64,000 bases of DNA from Sisyra terminalis (GCA_958496175.1 OY292280.1:1178001-1242000); one strand, 5' to 3'. Numbered from the stretch's first letter, positions 39,501 to 50,408 are shown. Notes: generated by a model from the letters alone, not told the origin. Made by a program: numbers and translations.

Positions 39501-42500
39501 TTAAAAAACTGCGAAATATTACATAAAGTAAAAAAGTAGTGTTATTTATTTAAATTATAGACGATCTTCAAATCCTCAGAACCATAAGAATTGATGAAAT
39601 ATATTTCTTATATAATACACAATATTATATTCAGTAGGCAAACATTGATTTTTATCGTCGGCTTATAACTACCAAGGTCCTTAGCGAATCTAGGGTTAAT
39701 AAAATTCCGTAAACGAAAAAATCGAAAATTTGCTCGAATCGAGGATCGAACCTAACACTTACCGATGTTGGAGCGGTCACCTTGGCCACTCGGCCACCAG
39801 TAAGCCAAATATGTTGAGTTTCAGTTTTTTTATTTATTTTGTAATTAAGTTATCTTTACTCTTTAATGGATTTATGTGGTATTTATAAAATATTGTTAAG
39901 CTAAAATTTATGAAGCTATTTAATGGTTATAGTACTTTTTATACAAGCAGTCATAATAGTTAAATTTCTACAATTGAAAAAGGGGCTCAAGTCTCTTTTA
40001 GAACAGCCAAATTTGGCGACATTGTATTTTCGACTTTGTTTTTTTATTCTTTTCCCGATTTTTCAGTTAATTCAATTCTAATATGGTGTAATTGTCTCAT
40101 TTATGGCTAAATTTTCATTATGAACCAATTTATTCGCGAATTAAATTAAAAAGAAAATCGAAAATGCAACGTTGTCAGATTTGACTGTTCTAAAAAGGAC
40201 TTGAGTCAAAAAAGCGTTAGTGTACTCTGACGTAACAGTTGAACAAACACGATCGTTTTTAAGTTTGACAAAATATCAAACAATTCATACGTCAATCTGA
40301 AAAAGCATTTCTGCCCATTGAAAATACATGGCAATAAATTTTCACCAAATAAACAATTGAATGCTGTTGCGTTGCGCAGAAGTCTATATTTGATATGGAA
40401 TAATCGATTTTGTCTAATGCAATCGCGTAGGTAAATTGATAAATCAATCGTTCGATCAACAATAGATTTGTATTCCGTTAAGGAATAATAAACTAATTTT
40501 CATGTGAGGTCAAGATTTATTGCCTGATGACTCGTCACAAGTGCATCAAGCAAATGATTATTAGTTCAATTTATAAGCTAATTTTTTTATGAACTAATTG
40601 AAATTCAAACTTAGTCTCTCTCTTTTTAATGAAACTAACTATAATTTCTTTATACTTCCTACTGGTGGTATATGATTTTCATTTGTCACCTCAGAACTAG
40701 GTCTCACTAGAATATTTCGACTTAAGAAAATAACATTTTTGTTTATTTATAGAAGAGAACATATTTGTATATAATTTTGTGCCTAATTATTCAATGTTAA
40801 TACCACAATCCGAAGAAAACGTTTGCAGTCCGATGTTTTAAGATCAAATCTGTAGAAGTAGCAACTTTAAGGCTTAAGTCTTTAGTATCTAAGCGTAACC
40901 AACGGATCCCACATATATGATCTATATGTAATACGTCTTCCTAATTAGAATTTCCTAGAGAAATTTTCCTATTCTCTTAAATAATTTTTCTTTAATAGAT
41001 CTTGGTAATCCAATACTAGGTAATGAACGATTCCAAAAAGTATAAAACGATTTTGCTATTTTAACTGTACCACTGCAGATTTGATCCCGAGACATCGAAC
41101 TACAAAAAGTATTTTCCGGGTTGCATTACTAAAATAATTCCAGCAGGGAATTGGCTCTTTAATTTCGGTTGATATTGATTTATGTAAACTATAGACATTC
41201 TTGGAAATAAGTATTGATGTTTTCATGCAATTTATGTTAATTGCTAATCAAATTAAATGAACAATATAAATGGCTTGTGAATAAATTTTGTCTTTCTCGT
41301 CATCTGTTCATTGGGTGTCGTTTATCAACAGCATTGAAATATTTACATTTCGCTGATGTTAATTAAATTTAGAAAATTTCTGATGGTATTGATTGACAGT
41401 GTTTGTTCGATTAATTATTATCGGCATATAAGTATTAGATCAAATGACAACACAACGTTTTTTTCTCATTTACTATTTATATAAATCGATCATTGAAAAT
41501 GACTAAACGTTTTTAGAGTTTAGTAGCAAAATTTGAACCATTTTAATTTCGGTATATCCCAATTTTACAGTCCTTTATTACATATAAAGTATTAGCACTA
41601 TTATTTCATAAATGATATAAAGTTATATTGAATTATAGTTTCGTAAGGCCTCGAATTCAAGATGAGACCAATCCTCCTAAAAAAAAGCATTTAGACGCAT
41701 TAAAAATCATTACATTTAAAATGTCATTCTCCTGTCACTTCAAAATGGCCGAAATGCAACCGTAATATTGATTGAACGCTAAGAAATCGTGAAATAGAGA
41801 TATATGTGGTCTTTGTTAATTTTATCAGGTGCTGTCAATTTGCTTTTTGGAAAACAGAGCTGGATGGAGTCATTTATATCGGTAAAATACAAAATCAATT
41901 TGCATCATTTTTATAAAGTAAAAATTCATTAAGTGTACACGGCCTGTTGCAAAATTTATATAAACTATTTTCAAGTAATTTAATTCTAAAACTAATCGAA
42001 CTAATCCGAATTAAAAAGGGATGATTTTAATTGCCCCTAATGATCTTTTTAAAGGGTGAAAAAGGATGAATTTGTATTTTGCTGCCAATACTAACTCATC
42101 CTAGCTCGACCTTCGACTTCTCCTGCAGGAAATAAATTGACAACTCCTGATAGAGTAAAACAAAGACAATATATACCAATATCCCAGTATATGCCAAGGT
42201 TTATAAAATACACAGGTGGCCTCATGCGCCATCTGTGACATATCTTCAGACTGATTCAAATTTCAAAATTCTTCGTATGACGTCATTTTTTTGGCTCAAG
42301 TGTACTTTAGCACACCCACAATCTGGCAACATTGCATTTTCGACTTTGTTTTTAATTTAATTCGCAATATTTTTGATGATTTAATTCTAACATGGTATAA
42401 TTCTATCTTTTGTGACTAAATTATCATTATGGACCGATTTAATCGCGAATTAAATTAAAAACAAAGTCGAAAATGTAATGTTGCCAGATTGTGAGTGTGC

Positions 42501-43872
42501 TAAAGTACACTTGAGCCATTTTTTTTTCTAATAAAGCAACCTGTATAATTTATAAACCTTGAGTATATGCTAATTTTATAAGTTGCATTTCCACCATTTT
42601 AAGTGGTAAGGGAAAGACAATTTTATGTTCACAAAAAGTAATTGGACACCATTTGGAATTATTACAGGCATTTTAAATGTAATTAATCCAAATTGTATTT
42701 TTTGAACAGGGATCCCAAGTAAATGAAAGGCGTTTATCAAAAATTAAATAAATTTATGCCACGAAATTGTTGTCGCCACCTGATGAGTTTTGAAAAGAAC
42801 ATAATAGAATAGATATCTATTTTTTTATCTTAAAAAAAATAAGTATATATTCTCAATTCGTAGATGTTCTGAAATTAATAGAATCTTAATCACGTTTATA
42901 GTTTTATTGGCTCAAGTGTACTTTAGCACACCCACAATCTGGCAATGTTGCATTTTCGACTTTGTTTTTAATTAATTCGCGATATTTTTGTTAATTCCAT
43001 TCTAATATGGTATAGTTCTCTCTTTTGTGGCTAAATTTTCATTATGGACCGATTTAATCGCGAATTAAATTAAAAACAAAGTCGAAAATGCAACAATGCT
43101 AGATTGTGGGTGTGCTAAAGTACACATGAGCTGTTTTATTTTTAATGTTGTAGCAAAATAAAAAGACTTAAATATACACTATGCAATAGAATAGAATATG
43201 TGGAAACGTATAGAAGTCAATGGTAAAAAATACGCTACTGATGTGTAACGTTTCGTAGCATGCCTGATCGCCGGCTATATTGTCTCTGTTCTTTTTTTAC
43301 ATGGATATCACCTTTTCTATCGATCTTATTAGAATGCAATCTATTGCTAAAAGTGTTCAAGAAAGTTATTAAACGCATTTAAAAGCTTTTTGTTTTAGGG
43401 AAGCAAATCTCGTCTCTTCTCATATATACCTTGTAAATTTAAATTTTGTTTGTTTTTTGTAAATGTTTTAGAATTTTTCGAGAATACTACGCTATTGTCG
43501 AAGAACACGACTGAAGAAGTCGAAATTGGAGGTGAACAAGAATCGATAGCTCTTCTGGTATTTTTGATTATCGGAGGTGTACTTTTGGTGATTGGTTTAT
43601 TCGCTATGGCCGTTTTTATCGATTGCCGCCAAATGTAAGCACTAATCACCAGCCAATGAAGCACCAATCTAAATAAATGAGTAAAATTTAGAAAGTTATT
43701 TCGCAGAAAACGTGATTTAGAAATGAGGCGCAATCCTTTGACGCCATTTTTGGCCAAGGAAGACAACACACCGATTGTGGATGAGGCAACACTTCCATCC
43801 GAAACTACACCACCGATGGCGAATTTCCAAATTTTCGAGAACGACACCGGAGCCCGAAATGTTTTTTTATAA
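36549..43872 (+). CDS. Small single-pass membrane protein, unrecognised
   Basis: Proposed exons are 36549-36561, 43472-43634 and 43707-43872, total 342 nt, 113 residues plus stop, phases 1 and 2. The first exon encodes only MENR plus one base, in a good context (cccaccATGG), after about 200 bases richer in C than the surroundings that read as 5' UTR. The protein has a short N-terminus with two NTT sequons, one membrane helix at about 30-54 (IALLVFLIIGG...AMAVFI), then Cys56 and a basic stretch (RQIKRDLEMRR). The cytoplasmic tail is about 50 residues. The topology inferred from the sequons and the positive-inside rule is N-out, C-in. I do not recognise the family and assign no function. The join from exon 1 to exon 2 across 6.9 kb is supported by phase and splice sites only; exons 2-3 are firmer than exon 1. 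Confidence 0.7.
36985..37110 (-). repeat. R-family repeat fragment
   Basis: Inverse of the R 3' part: cattacatttaaaatgctgt, then cgggtttttgaacatttcaa and gcctttttaacaagg. Lies in the first intron of the small membrane protein gene. Confidence 0.6.
37625..37774. mobile_element. GGCTC palindromic MITE, right two thirds
   Basis: Starts inside the family at atcggcccataataaaaatt and ends gtgtgctaaagtacacatga-gcc; the left arm is replaced by an aatctat simple repeat at 37560-37620. Confidence 0.75.
38080..38825 (+). repeat. Two R-family copies in series
   Basis: 38080-38290 carries atcccatgatttcttagcgt, ccgccattttgaagtggtag and cacattagaagttgtttaaa. 38690-38825 repeats the 3' half and ends gcctttttgtaacagggata. 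Confidence 0.65.
39084..39505. mobile_element. Foldback element F1 with hammerhead-like motifs
   Basis: The arms are inverted over about 120 bases: attgtgggcaataaggacga and its inverse, then caacgtttcgtcag and its inverse. A 14-bp flanking duplication, aaactgcgaaatat, lies at 39070-39083 and 39506-39519. Each arm holds CTGAAGA-hairpin-GACGAAACGTTGG in opposite orientation (minus at 39142-39179, plus at 39383-39420). Confidence 0.8.
39657..39806 (-). mobile_element. tRNA-derived SINE, copy 3 (best preserved)
   Basis: On the minus strand: A box TGGCCGAGTGGCCAAGG and B box GGTTCGATCCTCG, about 35 bases apart, as in class II (Ser/Leu-like) tRNAs with an RNA polymerase III promoter. The body CGAGCAAATTTTCGAT and ATTAACCCTAGATTCGCTAA follows. 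No flanking duplication was found. Confidence 0.83.
39984..40207. mobile_element. GGCTC palindromic MITE, Q subtype
   Basis: ggctcaagtctcttttagaa to aaaggacttgagtc. Flanks gaaaaagg and aaaaaagc match only 6/8. Confidence 0.8.
41690..41850 (-). repeat. R-family repeat copy
   Basis: Inverse orientation: cattacatttaaaatgtcat, cttcaaaatggccgaaatgc, attgattgaacgctaagaaa. Confidence 0.6.
42194..42561. mobile_element. CCAAGG MITE interrupted by a GGCTC MITE, exact TSD
   Basis: Ends ccaaggtttataaaatacac and gtataatttataaaccttg. The 8-bp duplication agtatatg lies at 42186-42193 and 42562-42569. The element is split at its cgtcattttttt site by the element 42293-42517, and itself splits an R repeat (42055-42715). 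Confidence 0.88.
42293..42517. mobile_element. GGCTC palindromic MITE, P subtype, exact TSD
   Basis: 225 bp, ggctcaagtgtactttagca to gtgctaaagtacacttgagc-c. The duplication attttttt lies at 42285-42292 and 42518-42525. It is nested in the CCAAGG MITE. Confidence 0.9.
42909..43132. mobile_element. GGCTC palindromic MITE, P subtype, exact TSD
   Basis: 224 bp with the same ends. The duplication gttttatt lies at 42901-42908 and 43133-43140. It ends 340 bases before exon 2 of the small membrane protein gene. Confidence 0.9.
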
Positions 43873-44149
43873 ATTTGATGAACTTGGCTTTGGAATATCG
43901 AGCAGACCTTCGCACCAAACCAACAAGTGTGCAACCGTAACAATTACTAACCGTGTGCTCTATTAACAAAGAAGTTTCCTAAAAACGAAATCATTAGCTC
44001 CACTACCACAAAGCGGCGAAGGTAATGGAGAAACCGCATGGCTCATAGCTCGTAAAGCGAGCAGTGGAGGCTAATTCTTAACTATTAATTTACTGAAAAC
44101 TTCTTTTTATCTAAACACTGTGTGCATTTACTAACTGCTTTATTTTCAA

Positions 44150-44155
44150 AATAAA
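44150..44155 (+). terminator. Candidate polyadenylation signal, small membrane protein gene
   Basis: AATAAA lies 278 bases after the stop at 43872 and just before the hAT MITE at 44174; it is the first canonical signal in a plausible 3' UTR. Confidence 0.4.
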
Positions 44156-44173
44156 TAATATAATATATTAGAC

Positions 44174-44400
44174 CAGTGGTTCTTAATCTGGATTCGATCG
44201 AACGCCAGGAGCTCGGTGAGTCAGTCTCACGGGTTCGGTTTTTGTTCATTTTGTCTATTTTATCAACCTTATAATGAATATTTACTGATATTGTGAATTT
44301 GAAATAATCATATTTTATTTTTTCAATTACGAAAGGCTTCGGTAATGGCACATGTGAAACTGGTAGGGGTCAGTACCACCAACAAGATTAAGAACCACTG
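44174..44400. mobile_element. Non-autonomous hAT element, exact TSD
   Basis: Inverted ends CAGTGGTTCTTAATCT and AGATTAAGAACCACTG bound 227 bp. The perfect 8-bp duplication tattagac lies at 44166-44173 and 44401-44408. The ends are of the CAGTGGTTCT hAT type found across animals. Confidence 0.92.
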
Positions 44401-44699
44401 TATTAGACTTAAAACAAATTTTGATCTCCGCTGATTTTTCAAAGTTAGTTGCAATTGTAGTTCCAAAAATGTATTCCTGTTAAAATCATAAAAAAAATAT
44501 ATATATTTTCCTAAAGTATTATCTATTGTATATTTAAGTATGTATACATATTTATTATAAATATTTAAGTTGTAAAATTAAATGTTGAAAAAGATTAAGA
44601 AACCCTTTTTCTTTATTCTAATGTATTTCAGAAAATGCTTTAAATAAAAACCGTAAAAAGCCAGAAAGAAACATAAGGAATCAATCATAAAGGGCCATC

Positions 44700-45440
44700 T
44701 TACCAGACGATCTCTAAGCTACCTTGGGAATCCAAAATATTCCTCATCCAGTTGGCAACATCCAACGAGGTAACACTTGTTTGGGTACCGGGAAACTCTG
44801 CGGAGACAGGCGAACTTGCAAAGGTAGGTTGCAGAATACCATTTGTGGGTCCAGAACCTGCTACAGGACTACCGATATGTATCGAATGAACAAATAAAAT
44901 CCTGGAATAGCTATGCAGGAGGCAAGTTCTCAAAGATCATGATAAAAAAACCTCTGAAAGAATATAACTAAAGATTTCTAAATCTAAAAAGGAATGGCAT
45001 GAAAATGCTGGTAGGTCTATTAACAGGACATAAAAGTTAAGAAATCATCTCCAAGCAAAAGGGAAGAATAGAGTTAAATGCTTGCAGGAAATGAGACAAC
45101 CTCCCACGTACTATTTTGGTGCCCAGCCTTAAAAACATTTGGCCCTCCTGGATATGAACTGGGAAACATACACAAAGATCCAATTGACTACAGAGGTTTA
45201 TATCAGAAATAGACCTGACCAATTGGAACTAGAAATAAAGCTGGGGAGCAATAGTTCTTACAGGACGTAGCGCGGAGGAAGACTGAAGGAGAATGCTACG
45301 GATCCCATGGACGGCTAAAAAACTAATGTCTCAGTCTTGAACGAAGTTAAGCCAATGGTACAAGGACGACCTGAAAGGAAAAGAAAACGAGGGCGATCAG
45401 GACGAACGACAGGCAAAGGAGCGTAATCGCTGGAGAAGGA
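44700..45440 (+). pseudogene. LINE remnants (RNase H and 3' end)
   Basis: The plus strand near 44740-44890 encodes LATSNEVTLVWVPGNSAE, an RNase H block, and FVGPEPATGLP. 44980-45030 encodes KMLVGLLTGHK. 45290-45440 encodes RRMLRIPWTAKKLMSQS and QAKERNRWRRTIQP, the C-terminal region of a LINE reverse transcriptase. Frames shift and stops are frequent. A CCAAGG MITE interrupts its right end at 45449. Confidence 0.7.
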
Positions 45441-45448
45441 CCATCCAG

Positions 45449-45603
45449 CCAAGGTTTATAAAATGCACAGGTGGCCTCATGGTGGCTACGTGACGTATCC
45501 AGAAGAAATTCGTACATATCTTCAGACTGATCAATTTCAAAATTCTTCGTATGACGTCATTTTTTTTTTCTAATGGAGCAACCTGTGTAATTTACAAACC
45601 TTG
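45449..45603. mobile_element. CCAAGG MITE, exact TSD
   Basis: 155 bp, ccaaggtttataaaatgcac to gtgtaatttacaaaccttg. The duplication ccatccag lies at 45441-45448 and 45604-45611, within the LINE remnant. Confidence 0.9.
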
Positions 45604-45734
45604 CCATCCAGCAGGTTCTGAGAAACCTGGAACTCCCCGTGTGACATCTATTTTTTAATCGCCATACATCGGCAGTGATGTTAGTTAAGAAGATATCCAA
45701 ATATATAAAATACCAATTAGAATACTTATCATAC

Positions 45735-46000
45735 TTATATTAATTTAACGATTCTGATTAATTCTGGGGCTTCTGGGGATTCTGGGCCTTCTGGCTCTTC
45801 TGGTCCGTAGCGCGTGTTCTGGTCAATGATCGTTCGAACTGGTTCGAACAGTTCACAATTGTTGTGGGATTGAGGAATCAATTGAGGAATTGTGCGGAAT
45901 CGTAACTTTGTTACATTGCGATTGCGCCGAATGGTTCGGGACAATGAATATAATTTGTGACAGAATACCAACACAATGATAGTTTGAAGACGATTGTATT
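45735..46000 (-). CDS. Possible small divergent ORF upstream of Paip2
   Basis: An open frame of about 85 codons on the minus strand has no ATG start. It begins with a hydrophobic run (LQTIIVLVFC) that could be a signal peptide, is basic in the middle (SRTIRRNRNVTKLRFR), and ends in a Pro/Glu-rich tail (GPEEPEGPESPEAPEL) before a stop. A short ATG exon to its right would be needed, as in many secreted insect proteins with tiny first exons. No convincing acceptor was found. It overlaps the presumed Paip2 leader region. Low confidence. Confidence 0.22.
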
Positions 46001-46357
46001 AGAAGACTTATTTTTGTTGACAATTCGAGGTTTTTTGGTTTTTTGCATTCTAAAATTCAGTGAATTTTCGCATTTTACTTTCGATGTGAGTTAATGATGT
46101 GCTGTGGTGCATTCAAGTTGGCCAAACATTACGAAAATCGAGTCGAAAGGGATCTTTTTTACAATTTAAATACCTACGCAATATATTTTTACTATTTTTG
46201 TATTAAATTATCATTCATAATGGCCTCCAATTTGTTTTTGATTGCCTCATATCAATACTTATTTGTTGTGGAAAAGTTCTTTTCGAATCGTCATTTGACA
46301 GTTGCATTGGTTCGATTTCGGTGATTTCAATGAATTTTTTTCAATTTTAGACGGATT

Positions 46358-48776
46358 ATGAAGATTCCAATGTGTAATTCAACGAGATTTTACCACGACT
46401 TGATTGTTTATGATGATTTAAATCATTCAAATAATGGAAGTTCCCATAGCGATCATGACCTCAGCTCCCCCATTATGGATGGCGACTTTTCCGAATACAT
46501 GTGGATGGAAAATGAGGAGCAATTCGATCGTGAAGTAAGCATTTTCTTTTTTCATCGAAAAAACCCTCAATGACCTCAACTTCTTTAACTCATAATAAGT
46601 GGCCAACGAAGGCCACAATCAGGCACGTACTTACCTTGTCACCTCCAGTATGACCTTAGCCTTAACTAACTGCACAGGGTAACAAGGTACACATTTCTAT
46701 AAGTTTCATACTATTATTAACACACACCAACACTTCTTTATCTATAATAATATTTAGCCCGTTGAATTTATTTTTTCACCAAGCCTAGCAAGTTGCGTTG
46801 AGCCTTGATGTATAGTTGACCGAAAGTGAGGAGAGGTTTGTATTCCACTAGAAAATGTTTGCCATTCAAGGAAAACACGCAAGTCGGGGAATTTCTAATT
46901 CCAGATTGTTGTGATATTTACCTCAATAACCCTTAATACACTATATATAGGCTCTTCAAAATTTCTGCCTATACAGTTAGGAGTATTAAGATACCGTTTA
47001 ACCCTTATGATAGCAGGGTATATGGCGATCAGATATCTGAAGTTTTATTAAGCCATGGAAAACGACATCAAATTAGTCTCTTGTCAAGAAAAGCAGCGAA
47101 TTTTAATCCGAAAATAGACGGACGACTTGGAAAATTTCGAGTCAATAAAGATGGTCACTATATATGTCACCCAATCTCTGGAAGATATTTTTTTTTTAAA
47201 TAGAATGGCGGTTTATTTAAGGTCGAAACATGTTTTTAAAATATTAAATATCTAAAATCAATTTAGATTTTTTTCCGTCGACTTTGAAGAGTTGTACTGT
47301 TTATGCAATGTATGAAACTCATCACATAACAGGTACAAGCGAGCCACTACACTTGATGACCACAGAGGAAAGCTGCTTGGCAATCGGAATACGTGTTACG
47401 TAAAAAAATACATTGGTTTGATCTTTCGTTTAAATTCATGTTTATAACTTACTTTTGTAAATTATATTAAACTAGTAGAATCCGGCAGATGTCCTTTCAA
47501 CCTATACTATAATGGCTGTAAATAAATAACTTGAATTTAAAAATATGTTCTTTAAACATTAAAAAAAATCTTCCCATAGTAACCCACAGCATTCCTTCTT
47601 GTACCTATTATAGCTTACCTTGAAGATATATATTTTTCAGTTGTTTTGAGAAAAATTGCTATACCTCTGAAAAATCGATCGTAGATAGTAATATATATTT
47701 AATTAATAAACCAACGATGATTTTTTTTTCTAAAGTTACTTTATGATAAGAGTTTTACGGTCTATCCAAAATGATTCGCTGATATTTTATCTCCCGTTGC
47801 TTTATAATAGTCTAATATTCTAAAATTTTATTTTCGTGGCTATTTTTGAATAAATACTCAATTAGTGGAATTTGATTAAATCTACGACCACTTGGGGGTA
47901 GGAATGCAAAGGATACATCGATATATCGTTCATAAACATCGATGTTTTTTTGAGCAGTGTGGTATCCTCACTCGGGAGTCACTAATTACCACGAAAATAT
48001 TACTGAGGATTTTTTTTTTCTTTGTAGGTAATGGCGAAACTGGAAGAGGAAGAATTAATTGAACAGTGTATGGAAGCGATGTTGGAAGACGAATACCAAC
48101 AAAACACAGTAAGAGTTCCTAATGGAGACAGCAATTCTACAGTGACAAACAATTCGTCAAATAATGAGTAGGTTTTTGTTTTTATTTTTAAATGCTTTTC
48201 TTAGACTTTTTGCTTAAACCATACCATTCATAAGTATATGGAATCATTGAAATTTTGATGGTCATAGATCGATGCTTCTTAACTGGAATTGCTCAAGAAG
48301 CCCATAACAATATAAATTAGTTTTTTTTTTTATTATAAATTTCGCAAAAGTGAAGACCTATTTCCGATTTGAAGGGGTGCAGCTCACTTAAAAGGTTCAG
48401 AAACATTGTCGTAGATGATTTCATATAGTATGGTCGAAAAATATCGAATTTAAATAGCTAACAAATTATTAGCTACTGTTAACGTGGAATATGACGTCAT
48501 CATAGGTGTCACTGTGACGTCATTGTCATTGCATTTATGTGTGGCCAGAAAAATAAAGTTCATGTTTTGTATGGTTGTAAGCGGCTTAATACTGTTTTTT
48601 TTTAAATATTTTACAATTTATCAAGTGGGTATTTTTCCAGGGTGGATGTTATCTGTGAAAATTTGGATAAGGTCACAATGTCCAGTTTACGCGTAGATGA
48701 AAGTACTTTAAATCCTTTAGCAGCTGAATTCGTTCCGGCCACAACCAAGACGACCACATCCAAAACTGACATATAG
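46358..48776 (+). CDS. Paip2: Polyadenylate-binding protein-interacting protein 2
   Basis: Coding exons 46358-46534, 48028-48167 and 48641-48776 give 453 nt, 150 residues plus stop, phases 0 and 2. Paip2 binds cytoplasmic poly(A)-binding protein and represses translation by displacing it from poly(A). The central acidic PAM1-type segment is DFSEYMWMENEEQFDREV followed by an Asp/Glu-rich helix (KLEEEELIEQCMEAMLEDE). The C-terminal PAM2 peptide is STLNPLAAEFVP, which docks on the MLLE domain of PABP. The length matches the family (about 125-150). An acceptor lies 7 nt before the ATG (ttttag at 46345-46350), so a noncoding first exon lies upstream; a GT donor at about 46086 and a TCAGT initiator-like sequence near 46055 are candidates. 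AATAAA at 48929 would close the transcript. Confidence 0.93.
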
Positions 48777-48928
48777 TTTACCCATCGATACCAACAGGAA
48801 CGATCAATTATTGATCAGCAAAACTGATCAAGGTTTTATCCTCAAAAACACTTCTCTCGAATTCATATTTTTGTGCTTTACATTTTCAAAATGTAAATCA
48901 TAAAAATGACACTTCGGTTCAAATGATA

Positions 48929-48934
48929 AATAAA
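48929..48934 (+). terminator. Candidate polyadenylation signal, Paip2
   Basis: AATAAA lies 153 bases after the Paip2 stop. Confidence 0.45.
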
Positions 48935-50027
48935 ATACTTAAATTTATAAAAAAAAAATGTATGAATATTTAACGCTTGGTCGGTTGGTTAAGTCGCTTT
49001 CCAAATTATAAGATTGTAAGCAAATATTTTCAATGGGATATATTCAATGGTTTGGCTTTATTACACAAAAAACCGAAAAATTACAACCAAAAAAATATGT
49101 GTATTGAAGACATAGTTTTAGATAATAATTTAAATTATATCATAGATAAAATTTTCTAAAGCATAATTTTCGACAAATATATCCAAAGCCTGGCTTTGGC
49201 GGTGCTAAATATTGATCTGGAACAATCATTGCAGTTCTAATCCTCATGGAAAAGAAATTTGAAATAATCAAAAGCAAGAGCGGATCTAGGATTTTTTTCT
49301 GAGAGGGGCACAAAGGGCAGACGGGCAAAAAAACCAATAGTAACTGTTAGAAATAAACTTGAAGTATCATACTTCAATATTTATTTTCTGTTCAAATACA
49401 CAAAAATACTGTCTGTAGAGGGGACACGTGCCCCCCTCCCTGAATCCGCTCTTGACCAAAAGGTTCTACTTGTGTATACCGCAGCTTTTTCAGGAAAAAG
49501 CGGTAAGTACTCTACGTTTTTATCTGAAACATTTATTGGAGTTGATTTCCATGAAAAAGACTTCAAAAATTATATATACCCAAATTAAATAGGCTGAAAC
49601 CAATGGGTAAATTTCCGAGAAAAATAAAAGAAAGTCGTTTCATTTGGAATGCCTCATATATTATTTTTGTTATACGTACACCCAAACTCAATCAGCCTTT
49701 TTATAAAAATATAAAAAAAAAATATTTTTCCATTAACGTATGTTTCACAAGAGTGCTAACCACCCTTTTATAAAAAATATAATGACTCAGCCTTTTTACA
49801 AAAAGGCGAAGATTATGAAAAGATTGTAACAATATAACTTTAGCTATGAATTGGCTTAAAATGCGTTAGAAAATTTTATTACAAGTTTATGAAATTAAAT
49901 CTATGTACCACTTTCTGAGTATTTCAAGTAATAGGTGGTCGTTTAAAAATAAGTTTTTCATTCGTTGGTCTGAGCTAAGGAGCTGGATGGAGTTGGTTAA
50001 GGCTCCAAGGAGCCAATATGTATGTAT

Positions 50028-50408
50028 AAGGGTACAATTTTCATGCTGACGTTTGACGCTGATTTCCAGCGTCAAATTTGGTCATGTGGTACAATTTCGA
50101 CCAAAGCGCCATCTAGATAACAAGCAATGTCAAGCGACACTGGTAAAATAAGTTAGCGTCAAACAATTAACTATAATCGATAGTAGAATTATCGATCTTT
50201 GCTATTCCTTAACCTTTTTGCAGCAATTGTCTTAATTATTTGGAAACTGTTTCTTTATATTGGTTTTTATTGAGTTGTCGGTGTCAATTAAATAACACTA
50301 GCGTTAATACTGAAATATTTATTCAGATGGCGCATTGGTCGAAATCATACAATATGACCAAATTTAAGCTGGAAATCAGCGTCAAGCGTCAGCATGAAAT
50401 CGCACCTT
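50028..50408. mobile_element. Inverted-repeat element, about 90-bp arms
   Basis: The left arm catgctgacgtttgacgctg with atttccagcgtcaaatttgg and the right arm ccaaatttaagctggaaatc with agcgtcaagcgtcagcatg are inverse, out to aagggtac and gcacctt. The target duplication is unclear. Confidence 0.75.

Noticed and set aside
39657..39806. Functional tRNA gene
   Set aside because: A and B boxes are present, but the acceptor stem does not close and the same unit recurs with an attached body, so it is a SINE.
46094..46324. Plus-strand open frame before Paip2
   Set aside because: Rich in aromatic and hydrophobic residues by AT bias, lies in the presumed first intron, and Paip2 homology starts only at 46358.
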